From an uncultured Duncaniella sp. (GTDB lineage: Bacteria; Bacteroidota; Bacteroidia; Bacteroidales; Muribaculaceae), in assembly GCA_958352885.1 (NCBI GenBank), contig CATWQI010000006.1:1-64000 (forward strand): 64,000 bases of DNA, written 5' to 3'. The notes under the pieces were generated by a model, which had not been told where the DNA came from, made no database searches, and was given only the letters and a program-made list of their open reading frames with translations. The position numbers and the translations under genes are program-made. Positions 1-6,842 of this stretch are shown here, in pieces (position 1 is the first letter of the stretch; every line of letters begins with the position of its first letter).

Positions 1-21
1 AGATAACCGCCCCCTCTAACC

Positions 22-62
22 GATAGCCGGTTCCCGAAACGGGACACCGGCTATCTTTTTTT
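22..62 (+). terminator. Rho-independent terminator
   Basis: GATAGCCGGT at 22-31 pairs with ACCGGCTATC at 46-55. The loop contains an inner CCCG/CGGG pairing, and a run of seven T follows at 56-62. It would end a plus-strand gene lying left of the window. Confidence 0.85.
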
Positions 63-161
63 ATATCCGCTTCTTATTCAGCTGAGCCCTTCACGAACTC
101 TCAGATATCGCAAGCAACGAAGCTATGCGGTATTAGTTAATCCATCCAAATTACACCAAGA

Positions 162-214
162 TAAAATGAATCCCATGAACTGACATCTTTAGTCAGTTCA
201 TGGGATTCATTTTA
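162..214. terminator. Long perfect hairpin, probable bidirectional terminator
   Basis: Bases 162-184 and 192-214 are perfect reverse complements (23 pairs) around a 7-base loop. The stem begins TAAAATG and ends CATTTTA, so transcripts from either side end in a U-rich stretch. It sits 19 bases past the stop of the minus-strand gene ending at 233 and is its likely terminator. The stem is unusually long for a bacterial terminator. Confidence 0.75.
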
Positions 215-232
215 ATAAACCAGTTTACTTAT

Positions 233-613
233 TTACTCTTCTTTGCCTCTGCGTAATTTATATTCAATCAGGAATGCTATTACCAGCCCGAGTCCTCCCC
301 CAAGAAGTATCAGTGCGCTTGAAAGAGTGCTTTTTAGAGTCCAGTCTGACATTATGGTTGGTTGGCTTACAAGGATAAGCACGAATACAAAGAGTCCGGC
401 ACCGAGTCCAATGGCAAACAATCCCCATTTTAGTGCGGTATAGCGATTGTCGGAGTTAATGCACAGATTGTCTAATTTAATGTTTGTCATATCTCCGGCA
501 TTGTCAAGCTTGTCGATGAGCCGCATGCGCTCGTTCTTACGAACGAACAGTTCGAAAATTTTGTAGATGCAGCCGAATACTACTGCGCATACAAGGACAG
601 GTGTCAGTTCCAT
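233..613 (-). CDS. Small membrane protein, DUF6249-like
   Basis: This 126-residue protein has three likely membrane helices (about residues 4-22, 61-84 and 97-117). A charged linker lies between the first two, and the C-terminus is basic then acidic (KLRRGKEE). The layout resembles the DUF6249 proteins often seen beside ECF sigma factors in Bacteroidota. That family call is from memory of the pattern, not from a search. Its role is unknown. It is divergent from the sigma factor gene, and its upstream region carries an ECF-type promoter (679-708) matching the one in front of the sigma gene. It is therefore probably a member of that sigma factor's regulon. Confidence 0.7.
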   Translation of the reverse strand: MELTPVLVCAVVFGCIYKIFELFVRKNERMRLIDKLDNAGDMTNIKLDNLCINSDNRYTALKWGLFAIGLGAGLFVFVLILVSQPTIMSDWTLKSTLSSALILLGGGLGLVIAFLIEYKLRRGKEE

Positions 614-678
614 AATTCATTAATTTTAATTTGTGATTTATTTGTTAATTTATTCTTTTTGGTGTTGTGTTTGATTCT

Positions 679-708
679 TTAGACGCTTAACTTTGTAGTG
701 AGGTTACA
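679..708 (-). promoter_or_regulatory. ECF-type promoter for the DUF6249-like gene
   Basis: Read on the minus strand, TGTAACC (708 to 702) is followed after exactly 17 bases by GTCTAA (684 to 679). This is the same pair and spacing found on the plus strand at 764-793. A start near 671 would give a leader of roughly 58 bases before the ATG at 613. A possible housekeeping -7 element for the opposite strand (TAACTTTG, 688-695) overlaps it, so the two could interfere. Confidence 0.65.
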
Positions 709-763
709 CTTCGGGCGAGGAAATGATGTTTTTTGATGAAAAAAATTTTTTTTGCATTGGAAA

Positions 764-793
764 TGTAACCTGCGCTAACGACAGTGCGTCTAA
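764..793 (+). promoter_or_regulatory. ECF-type autoregulatory promoter of the sigma gene
   Basis: TGTAACC at 764-770 and GTCTAA at 788-793 are separated by 17 bases, resembling a typical ECF -35/-10 pair. A start 6-8 bases downstream would fall at about 799-801. The message would then begin almost at the ATG at 802 and be leaderless or nearly so. This also argues against the GTG at 784 as start codon, because that codon lies inside the promoter. Confidence 0.65.
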
Positions 794-801
794 TAGAGTG
801 T

Positions 802-1356
802 ATGGAAAATCTTGATGCGAATATTATACGGAGAGTGCTTGACGGTGACAGCGATAGTTACCGCAACCTCATGGACAGATATTCGCAGCAAGTGTTCGCA
901 CTCATCGTGAGGATTATTGACAATCCGGACGATGCTGAGGAAGCAACGCAGGATGTGTTTTTTAAAGCCTTCAGGAATCTGGAGAGATTTGACGGCAGGA
1001 GCGCCTTTTCGACATGGTTGTACCGGATAGCCTACAACGAGGCGGTAAGTCGCTCCAGGAGCCGCAGGCAGCGCGAGGAAGCCCTTGACGAGGCACAACT
1101 GCGGTGCGTGTCTGATGCGCAGGTCGATAGCGTGCTTGAGTCTGACGACCCTCGCCTCGCTGCTCTCCCCGATGCCGTTGACCGTCTTACGGTGGATGAG
1201 CGTGCGCTCGTCACGTTGCATTACTATGAGGAAATCCCTCTGAAGGAGGTGGCCTCGATGATTGGAATAACTGAGTCGGCAGCCAAGGTAAGGCTGATGC
1301 GAACCCGCAAAAAGTTATATGTGTTGATTAATAAACTGACCCGTAATTATGAATAA
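802..1356 (+). CDS. ECF sigma factor (sigma-70 family)
   Basis: This is an RNA polymerase sigma factor of about 184 residues. Region 2 is clear (DAEEATQDVFFKAFRNL, then FSTWLYRIAYNEA). So is region 4, with a helix-turn-helix (LTLHYYEE-like segment, IPLKEVASMIGITESAAKVR). The charged linker between them is usual for ECF factors. The ATG at 802 is chosen over the in-frame GTG at 784 because the latter lies inside the proposed promoter. The last 8 bases overlap the next gene, which encodes a membrane protein and probably controls the sigma factor. A matching promoter drives the divergent gene at 233-613, so the regulon includes at least these two units. The inducing signal cannot be read from the sequence. 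Confidence 0.9.
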   Translation: MENLDANIIRRVLDGDSDSYRNLMDRYSQQVFALIVRIIDNPDDAEEATQDVFFKAFRNLERFDGRSAFSTWLYRIAYNEAVSRSRSRRQREEALDEAQLRCVSDAQVDSVLESDDPRLAALPDAVDRLTVDERALVTLHYYEEIPLKEVASMIGITESAAKVRLMRTRKKLYVLINKLTRNYE

Positions 1357-1741
1357 TATCTCACCTCTCAGAAAAGCATTGGAATCGCGCGGAGCCGCCC
1401 GCAGGCTTCCCGCAGACTTCTCGTCGCGTGTCATGACCGAGATTCGCGAGGCTGAACGTGTGCGTCGCCGGTGCGACCTGGTGTGGAGCATAGTGGGCTA
1501 TGTCGCCGCAGCCGCTGTGGCGATTGTGACATTGGTGTATTGCTGCGGGAACATGTTTGCAAGTGTGGTGACCGAAACTGTGAATGGATTCACTGCATCG
1601 ACAGCCTCATGGACTGGCATAATGGTAGCAGTGTTCTCGTCCGCAGCATTGTTGCTCCTGCTCGACGGATATATGCGTCGTCGGTTACTTCTTCCGGATA
1701 AGGGTAAGTCCGTCCCTCACGGGGATGATGACAGTCTCTAA
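1349..1741 (+). CDS. Membrane protein coupled to the sigma factor, putative anti-sigma
   Basis: This 130-residue protein has an N-terminal cytoplasmic part of about 42 residues containing LPADFSSRVMTEIREAE. Two likely membrane helices follow (about 43-67 and 86-105), then a short charged tail. It overlaps the sigma gene by 8 bases, so translation is probably coupled. A small membrane protein directly after an ECF sigma gene suggests an anti-sigma role, but no zinc-binding anti-sigma motif (HxxxCxxC) is present. That function is an inference. The last 57 bases overlap the end of the O-methyltransferase gene on the other strand. The overlapping tail here (KGKSVPHGDDDSL) looks unconserved, whereas the methyltransferase end looks typical of its family. 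Confidence 0.65.
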   Translation: MNNISPLRKALESRGAARRLPADFSSRVMTEIREAERVRRRCDLVWSIVGYVAAAAVAIVTLVYCCGNMFASVVTETVNGFTASTASWTGIMVAVFSSAALLLLLDGYMRRRLLLPDKGKSVPHGDDDSL

Positions 1742-2323
1742 TTCCGGGTTGGATGCCACGTAGCTGTTGAAACGGTCGAGCGACACCGTCTGTGTGTCAT
1801 GGTTGGCGGTTGTATCCACAACCTTGCCGTCCCAGAGAGTGTTGTCAGCTATGATAAAGCCGCCTTTGCGCAGACGTGGCAACGCAAGGTCTATATATTC
1901 GATGTAACGGCGTTTGTTTGCATCGATGTACACCACGTCCCATTCACGGTCAATCGTCGGAATAAGAGCCTCTGCGTCCCCTATATGGAGCATTATGCTT
2001 TCACCGCCGGGCGATGACTCGAACAGTCCGGTCAGTTCCTCCTCCATTTCGTCGTCCACTTCTATGGTATGAACCTCCCCGCCGGGCAGGATATGCTCTG
2101 AGAGACACAGGGCGGAGTAGCCGGTGAATGTGCCGAGTTCCAGCACATACATCGGTTGAATCATGGCCATGAGCATGGATAGGATGCGCCCCTGCAGATG
2201 TCCGGAGCACATGCGGGGATACAGGTGGTTGAGATGTGTGCGCCGGTAGAGCCGTGCGAGATGCGCCGGCTCCGCTGTGATGTGGGAGAGGATATATTCG
2301 TCCAGAAGATTATCGGATGACAT
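1685..2323 (-). CDS. Class I SAM-dependent O-methyltransferase
   Basis: This is a 212-residue methyltransferase of the caffeoyl-CoA/catechol O-methyltransferase type. The SAM-binding glycine loop is VLELGTFTGYSAL, followed by the acidic ribose-binding segment (HTIEVDDE). The metal-ligand region has VVYIDANKRRY and IIADNTLWDGKV, and the C-terminus is the family-typical PVRDGLTLIRKK. Length fits the family. The substrate is unknown. It lies 9 bases after aroQ and is the last gene of the possible run starting at 8657. Its 3' end overlaps the sigma partner gene by 57 bases, tail to tail. Confidence 0.85.
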   Translation of the reverse strand: MSSDNLLDEYILSHITAEPAHLARLYRRTHLNHLYPRMCSGHLQGRILSMLMAMIQPMYVLELGTFTGYSALCLSEHILPGGEVHTIEVDDEMEEELTGLFESSPGGESIMLHIGDAEALIPTIDREWDVVYIDANKRRYIEYIDLALPRLRKGGFIIADNTLWDGKVVDTTANHDTQTVSLDRFNSYVASNPELETVIIPVRDGLTLIRKK

Positions 2324-2332
2324 AGTCCGGTC

Positions 2333-2758
2333 TTAACGTTTTACGTGCCCCATTATGAATGCCTGGGCGGCAAGGAAATATGAGTTCAGACCGAAGCCGG
2401 TGATGGTGCCTCGGCATACAGGTGCTATGAGCGATGTGTGGCGGATTGCCTCGCGTGACGCCACATTGGATATATGCACCTCAATCACAGGGATGCTTAT
2501 ACCGGAGATAGCGTCGGCTATGGCGAGCGACGTATGCGTGTAAGCGCCCGCATTGAGGATGATACCGTCACAGTCGGCATTGTGGAGGAAATCGATTATG
2601 TCACCCTCGTGGTTTGACTGAAGGTACATTACATCCTCCCCCTCCAGCATTTCACGGAGTTCGCAGAGGTAGGATTCAAATGTCCGCGAGCCGTATATCT
2701 CAGGTTCGCGTCTGCCGAGCAGATTGAGGTTGGGACCGTTGATGATGAGAAGTTTCAT
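2333..2758 (-). CDS. aroQ: Type II 3-dehydroquinate dehydratase
   Basis: It converts 3-dehydroquinate to 3-dehydroshikimate in the shikimate pathway as a cytoplasmic dodecameric enzyme. All family blocks are visible: NGPNLNLLGRREPEIYG with the catalytic Tyr at its end, QSNHEGDIIDFLH, NAGAYTHTSLAI, the catalytic His in VIEVHISNVASRE, and the substrate-binding R in APVCRGTITGFG. The length of about 141 residues is normal. The ATG at 2758 gives the usual MKLLIINGPN start. An upstream TTG at 2764 would add two residues and is less likely. It is followed closely by the O-methyltransferase. Confidence 0.93.
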   Translation of the reverse strand: MKLLIINGPNLNLLGRREPEIYGSRTFESYLCELREMLEGEDVMYLQSNHEGDIIDFLHNADCDGIILNAGAYTHTSLAIADAISGISIPVIEVHISNVASREAIRHTSLIAPVCRGTITGFGLNSYFLAAQAFIMGHVKR

Positions 2759-2771
2759 TGTCAAGCTATGT

Positions 2772-3047
2772 TTATTGAGGGGTGAGTAAAGAGCCGGGCA
2801 GCAGCCATACGGCTATGGTGGAGAGTATCATCAGTGCTATGAGAATCCAGCTCACTGTGGGGCGCTGGGGATAGGCGAACCATGCCAGATAACCTGACAG
2901 CAGCATATAGAATGGATAGCACCACACGATAGTGCGGAGAGAGTCGTCGCCTGCCGGCACGGTGTCGAGCAGAGCGGGGAGAGAAAATACTGGTAGGAGG
3001 ACAACTATGATGAGTATTGTCATCCATGTCGGGGTCTTTGTTGGCAC
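2772..3047 (-). CDS. Small hypothetical membrane protein
   Basis: This 91-residue protein has three likely membrane helices (about 8-28, 42-60 and 65-84), short loops and no recognisable enzymatic motif. It lies between the SDR gene (59 bases upstream) and aroQ (13 bases downstream) on the same strand, so it is probably cotranscribed. I do not recognise the family. An alternative start at the internal ATG (MTILIIVV) would drop the first eight residues without affecting the helices. Confidence 0.55.
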   Translation of the reverse strand: MPTKTPTWMTILIIVVLLPVFSLPALLDTVPAGDDSLRTIVWCYPFYMLLSGYLAWFAYPQRPTVSWILIALMILSTIAVWLLPGSLLTPQ

Positions 3048-3106
3048 GTCTGTCTAAAATATATGGTCGGTTGGAATGTATATCGGGTTAGTGTTGCCTG
3101 AAACGG

Positions 3107-4108
3107 CTAATCTGATTTGCGCTGCGATTCCCTATAGGCTGCCACGGTGCGCCTGATGCCTTCCCGGAGCGAAATCTGTGGATTGAAACCGAAGTCCCGC
3201 TGTGCGTCGGATATGTCGCATGACCAGTTGCGCTGCGCCATGATATTGTACTTGTCAGAGTTGAGAGTGGTTGCCTGAAGCTTTGCGGCACCCCATTTCT
3301 CTGAAACCTTACAGGCTATTTTCAATACCCACAGAGGCAGACGCACGGGTATCACAATCTTCCTTCCGAGTTCGGCTGAGACTATGCGTCGGAACTCTCC
3401 TTGGGTATAAGCTCTGTCCTCCGAAACGATATACTTATGTCTTGCAGGTGCTTTCTCGATGGCATCGAATATGGCACGGGCCAAATCCTCCACGTAGATG
3501 AATGTCAGCATCTGCTTGCGGAATCCCACGCCAACGTCGAAGTGGGAGTCGATGGTTTTTATCATCATCAGATAATCCTGTTCATGCGGACCGTACACGC
3601 CTGTGGGGCGCAGGATTATCCACGGGAAGGATGCCGGGAGGGACTGGAGCAAGGTCTCAGCCTTGATTTTCGACAGTCCGTACCTTGTGTTCGGCTGGGG
3701 AATGGAATCACCGCGCAGCGGAGTATAATTTTTCTCGTCGCCGGGTCCGATGGCTGACAGCGATGACATATACACGAATCTCTCCGGAATCTGCCCGTTG
3801 GCTGTGATTGCATCGATGAAATTACGGAGATAGATATAGTTTATATGATTGAAATCCATAAAGTTGACACACTTTGTGGCCCCGAGATTATACACTATGT
3901 AGTCCCAGTGCTCATCCTTAAGCTGCTCGCTGAGCTTCTCAGTGTCATCGTAATCAAGGGTTATGAATTTCAGTCGAGGGTCAGTCAAGAAACGTCGTGA
4001 CGTGGACTCACGCACGCCGCAACAGGTATCGTATCCTCGGCGCAGTGACTCCTCGGCTATGAACCCGCCTATGAATCCGCCGGCACCTACTATAAGAACT
4101 TTTTTCAT
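3107..4108 (-). CDS. NAD-dependent epimerase/dehydratase (extended SDR)
   Basis: A 333-residue extended short-chain dehydrogenase. The N-terminal Rossmann motif is VLIVGAGGFIGGFIAEE, and the catalytic pair is in YGLSKIKAE. The usual FVYMSSLSAIG strand precedes it, and PTGVYGPHEQDYL follows as the substrate-side loop. These features fit nucleotide-sugar epimerases or dehydratases, but specificity cannot be read from sequence. It lies 18 bases downstream of a glycosyltransferase gene on the same strand, which suggests a shared role in surface glycan synthesis. Confidence 0.82.
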   Translation of the reverse strand: MKKVLIVGAGGFIGGFIAEESLRRGYDTCCGVRESTSRRFLTDPRLKFITLDYDDTEKLSEQLKDEHWDYIVYNLGATKCVNFMDFNHINYIYLRNFIDAITANGQIPERFVYMSSLSAIGPGDEKNYTPLRGDSIPQPNTRYGLSKIKAETLLQSLPASFPWIILRPTGVYGPHEQDYLMMIKTIDSHFDVGVGFRKQMLTFIYVEDLARAIFDAIEKAPARHKYIVSEDRAYTQGEFRRIVSAELGRKIVIPVRLPLWVLKIACKVSEKWGAAKLQATTLNSDKYNIMAQRNWSCDISDAQRDFGFNPQISLREGIRRTVAAYRESQRKSD

Positions 4109-4126
4109 TATCGAAAGGTCAGATTT

Positions 4127-5428
4127 TCATTTCAGAATATCGGAAAACAGGTCGATGTACTTCTGCGCGATTGCGGGAGCCGAGAATTTCTCCCTCACCG
4201 ATTCATGCAGTGACTCACGGGAGATGTTTGCGTTGAGGGCCCACATAATCCCCTTAGCTATGTCCCTGGAATCCTTATAACTGGCTATATAGCCTGTCTT
4301 GAGGTGTTCGATGATATCATCCTGACCTCCGCGTCCGAATGTCACAGGGACTGCGCCGCCTGCCTGCCCCTCGATAAGAGTGCCGGGAAGCGTCTCGTAA
4401 AGGGAGGTTGACACCACCACCTTAGCTGATGAATAGAGATAACGCAGTATCTTGAAGTCATTGACACGGCCCAGCCACCTGTGTGAGAAGCGCAGTGTGT
4501 CAAGTACCTCCGGATGTTTCATCGCACCGAAGAAATAGATGGCAGAATTGTTTGCGACTTCCGGATAGTTGTCAAATATATAGTTAAGTGCATCAATTGT
4601 GTAGCCGAGCCCCTTGATTGGATCATCAAGGCGCGCTGCTCCGAACAGGATGAGATTAGGCTTCATCGGAGTTTCGAGGCTGTACAGCAGTTTGGCAGGC
4701 GACGTGCTGAACTGTTCGATAGGGAATGCGTTGTGTATGGTCATTACTGCGCAATTGCGCATAAGCGATGACTGACGGGCGCGTTGTTCAAGCCAGTTGC
4801 TCACCGCTACGAATGTTATCGGCACCTCACGGTAGAGTCTGTCCTTCTTTTCCCACATCCGATGCGAGATGTCGTCTGGGCGTCCGCCACCTGAAAGGAA
4901 CTGGCAGTTCCCGCATTTGTCAAGAAAATACTCGCACTCGTATGAATGGTGGCATATTCCGGTCATTGCCCACATGTCATGCATGGTCCATACGATTTTC
5001 TTGCCCATCTGGTGCAGCTTCCTTATACCATTAAGCGACATTACCCCCTGGTTAATCCAATTGAGACACACAATGTCAGACTCCTTTATCCACGGGTGGT
5101 GATGAACATTGAGAGCGAAGTCGCCTGTCGATACCTTGAAAAGATTCTCATAATTGAACCCTGTGGCGAAAATGAGTTTGAGCCTTTCGAGGCAGAATGC
5201 CATGCTCCGGAAGAAACGGGTGTATATCGACGAGATAGTCTCTTCTGACGAAGTCTTGGTGTAAACCACCATGCGCACATCCAGTCCTTGGCGGCGTAAT
5301 GCCTGCATGAGCCGGAATGTCACCACTGCCGCCCCGCCGAGAGTGTCGCTATGGTTTACCAGGACAATCTTCTTGCCACGGAGATTTTCCGGGATATTAG
5401 TTTGATTTGGCTGTTGATTTTGTCCCAT
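4127..5428 (-). CDS. Glycosyltransferase, GT4-like (GT-B fold)
   Basis: A glycosyltransferase of about 433 residues. The N-terminal half starts with KIVLVNHSDTLGGAAVVT, the donor-side loop of GT-B enzymes. The C-terminal half has LILFGAARLDDPIKG and the acidic SLYETLPGTLIEGQAGG segment typical of GT4-type enzymes. A mid-protein cluster of cysteines and histidines (CHHSYECEYFLDKCGNC) is a possible metal site, also seen in some wall-glycan transferases. The ATG at 5428 is preferred. The longer frame starts with TTG at 5479 and runs further into the neighbouring gene. Even so, the start overlaps the DUF389 gene end by 32 bases, suggesting coupled translation. The acceptor is unknown. Confidence 0.82.
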   Translation of the reverse strand: MGQNQQPNQTNIPENLRGKKIVLVNHSDTLGGAAVVTFRLMQALRRQGLDVRMVVYTKTSSEETISSIYTRFFRSMAFCLERLKLIFATGFNYENLFKVSTGDFALNVHHHPWIKESDIVCLNWINQGVMSLNGIRKLHQMGKKIVWTMHDMWAMTGICHHSYECEYFLDKCGNCQFLSGGGRPDDISHRMWEKKDRLYREVPITFVAVSNWLEQRARQSSLMRNCAVMTIHNAFPIEQFSTSPAKLLYSLETPMKPNLILFGAARLDDPIKGLGYTIDALNYIFDNYPEVANNSAIYFFGAMKHPEVLDTLRFSHRWLGRVNDFKILRYLYSSAKVVVSTSLYETLPGTLIEGQAGGAVPVTFGRGGQDDIIEHLKTGYIASYKDSRDIAKGIMWALNANISRESLHESVREKFSAPAIAQKYIDLFSDILK

Positions 5429-6809
5429 GCTCTGATTTTTGTGGAGTGGAATTGAGATTGATTTGGTTGCCCACGTCAACGAGTGAGATTGATTTGTATC
5501 TCAGACGTGCTTTGAGATATTCCTCAAGTTCTCTGCGCTTGGCTGCCGGCAGCTGTGAGGAGTACTTGACAAGAGCCACGTTAATGGTGTCGAGCCTCGT
5601 GGTCTCGATGTTGCCGAATATGGCGCGTGTGACCGCTATATCCCTCACCTGCGGGAATAGCACCTTAAGTTCCGGTGCGAGCTGACCGCCTATCGAATCG
5701 TTGATATTAGTGTAAGCAATCACGCTTTTGAGCGAATCGATGGTTACCTGCTTGGCGGAGAGTGAAGTCTGCGCCATTTCGTAGATGTCGCGCATAGTGC
5801 CGGTTTCGGAAGTCAGGCTTGACAGGTCGGGTGTGTCACCTTGCACTATGTTTAGCTTGGTTCCCTCAAGACCGTAGAATTTAAGTTGCGACGACAGTGC
5901 GAGCTGGAGCGAATCGGCGGGGAGTATCTTGCCGATAAGCGTCACAGTGAGCGTCTTGTTGCCATTGTGCATGGTCGCACGGCTGCTGAGCACCTGGGTG
6001 GACGGAAATTTCATCTCCTGTGCCACAAACTGCTCTGCATTGGCTGCAAAGCGCGATTGCCTCAGCATATTGTATGTGAGATAGAGCGACGGCAGCAATG
6101 TCAGTATGGCAATGGTGTAGACTATCCTGCGCACCTTCTTGGACCGCTCGGGATTTATGGCGGGCACAGGCTTGTAATGCATCAGCTTTATTCCGATGAA
6201 GGTTGCCAGGGCTATGTAGATTGAGTTGATTAGGAACAGATAGAAAGCCCCGAGGAAATATGTCGGCTGGAGAGTGGCTATGCCATAGCCTACAGTGCAG
6301 AGCGGCGGCATGAGGGCGGTAGCGATAGCTACTCCCGGAATCACATTTCCCTTTGACTTGGAGCCTATGGCGATGATTCCGGCAGCTCCTCCGAAGAAGC
6401 CTATAAGCACGTCGTAGATCGTAGGTGATGTACGTGCCAGAAGCTCGCTGTGACCTGCGCTTACCGGGGATACGATGAAGTAGAGCGTGGATGTGAGCAC
6501 ACTGAATCCGGCTGCCATGATAAGATTGCGTAGAGCGCGCTTGACCAGTTCAAAGTCCTGGATTCCGATACCGAGTCCGATACCTATGATAGGACCCATG
6601 AGTGGCGAGATAAGCATCGCGCCTATAATCACAGCGGTGGAGTTGGTGTTGAGTCCCAGCGATGCGATAAATATCGCTATGATGAGAATCAGAATATTGG
6701 TTCCGCGAAACGACACGTTGTCGCGGATTTCCTGCTCGGCTTCCTGCTGTGACACCAGGTAGTCATTGAGGGTAAAGTAATTGACTAAGTATTTTTGTAA
6801 GGACTGCAT
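5397..6809 (-). CDS. DUF389 membrane protein
   Basis: A 470-residue membrane protein. The DUF389 core lies near the N-terminus (FIASLGLNTNSTAVIIGAML, then SPLMGPIIGIGLG), followed by several more helices up to about residue 250. The C-terminal half is soluble and coiled-coil rich. This family is widespread and of unknown function. It lies 33 bases after the Na/Pi symporter gene and overlaps the glycosyltransferase start, so all three are probably in one transcript. Start is ATG at 6809. Confidence 0.85.
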   Translation of the reverse strand: MQSLQKYLVNYFTLNDYLVSQQEAEQEIRDNVSFRGTNILILIIAIFIASLGLNTNSTAVIIGAMLISPLMGPIIGIGLGIGIQDFELVKRALRNLIMAAGFSVLTSTLYFIVSPVSAGHSELLARTSPTIYDVLIGFFGGAAGIIAIGSKSKGNVIPGVAIATALMPPLCTVGYGIATLQPTYFLGAFYLFLINSIYIALATFIGIKLMHYKPVPAINPERSKKVRRIVYTIAILTLLPSLYLTYNMLRQSRFAANAEQFVAQEMKFPSTQVLSSRATMHNGNKTLTVTLIGKILPADSLQLALSSQLKFYGLEGTKLNIVQGDTPDLSSLTSETGTMRDIYEMAQTSLSAKQVTIDSLKSVIAYTNINDSIGGQLAPELKVLFPQVRDIAVTRAIFGNIETTRLDTINVALVKYSSQLPAAKRRELEEYLKARLRYKSISLVDVGNQINLNSTPQKSEHGTKSTAKSN

Positions 6810-6842
6810 CGTTAGAATGCGTTTTGTGGAGGCGGATATTCT

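Larger units (their letters stand above)
1..232. other. Intergenic stretch at window start
   Basis: No coding region is supported here. The stretch holds one intrinsic terminator for a gene upstream of the window (22-62), about 100 bases with no clear signal, and a long perfect hairpin (162-214) that closes the minus-strand gene to its right. Confidence 0.6.

Noticed and set aside
120..146. Short stretch resembling reverse-complement 16S rRNA (GCTATGCGGTATTAGT)
   Set aside because: Only about 13 bases match the conserved ACTAATACCGCAT segment; flanks do not match, and a match of that length is expected by chance in a window this size.
688..695. Housekeeping -7 element TAACTTTG upstream of the sigma gene
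   Set aside because: It matches TAnnTTTG with a TTG 20 bases upstream, but it lies inside the minus-strand ECF promoter and 106 bases from the start codon; kept only as a possible second promoter, not as a separate feature.
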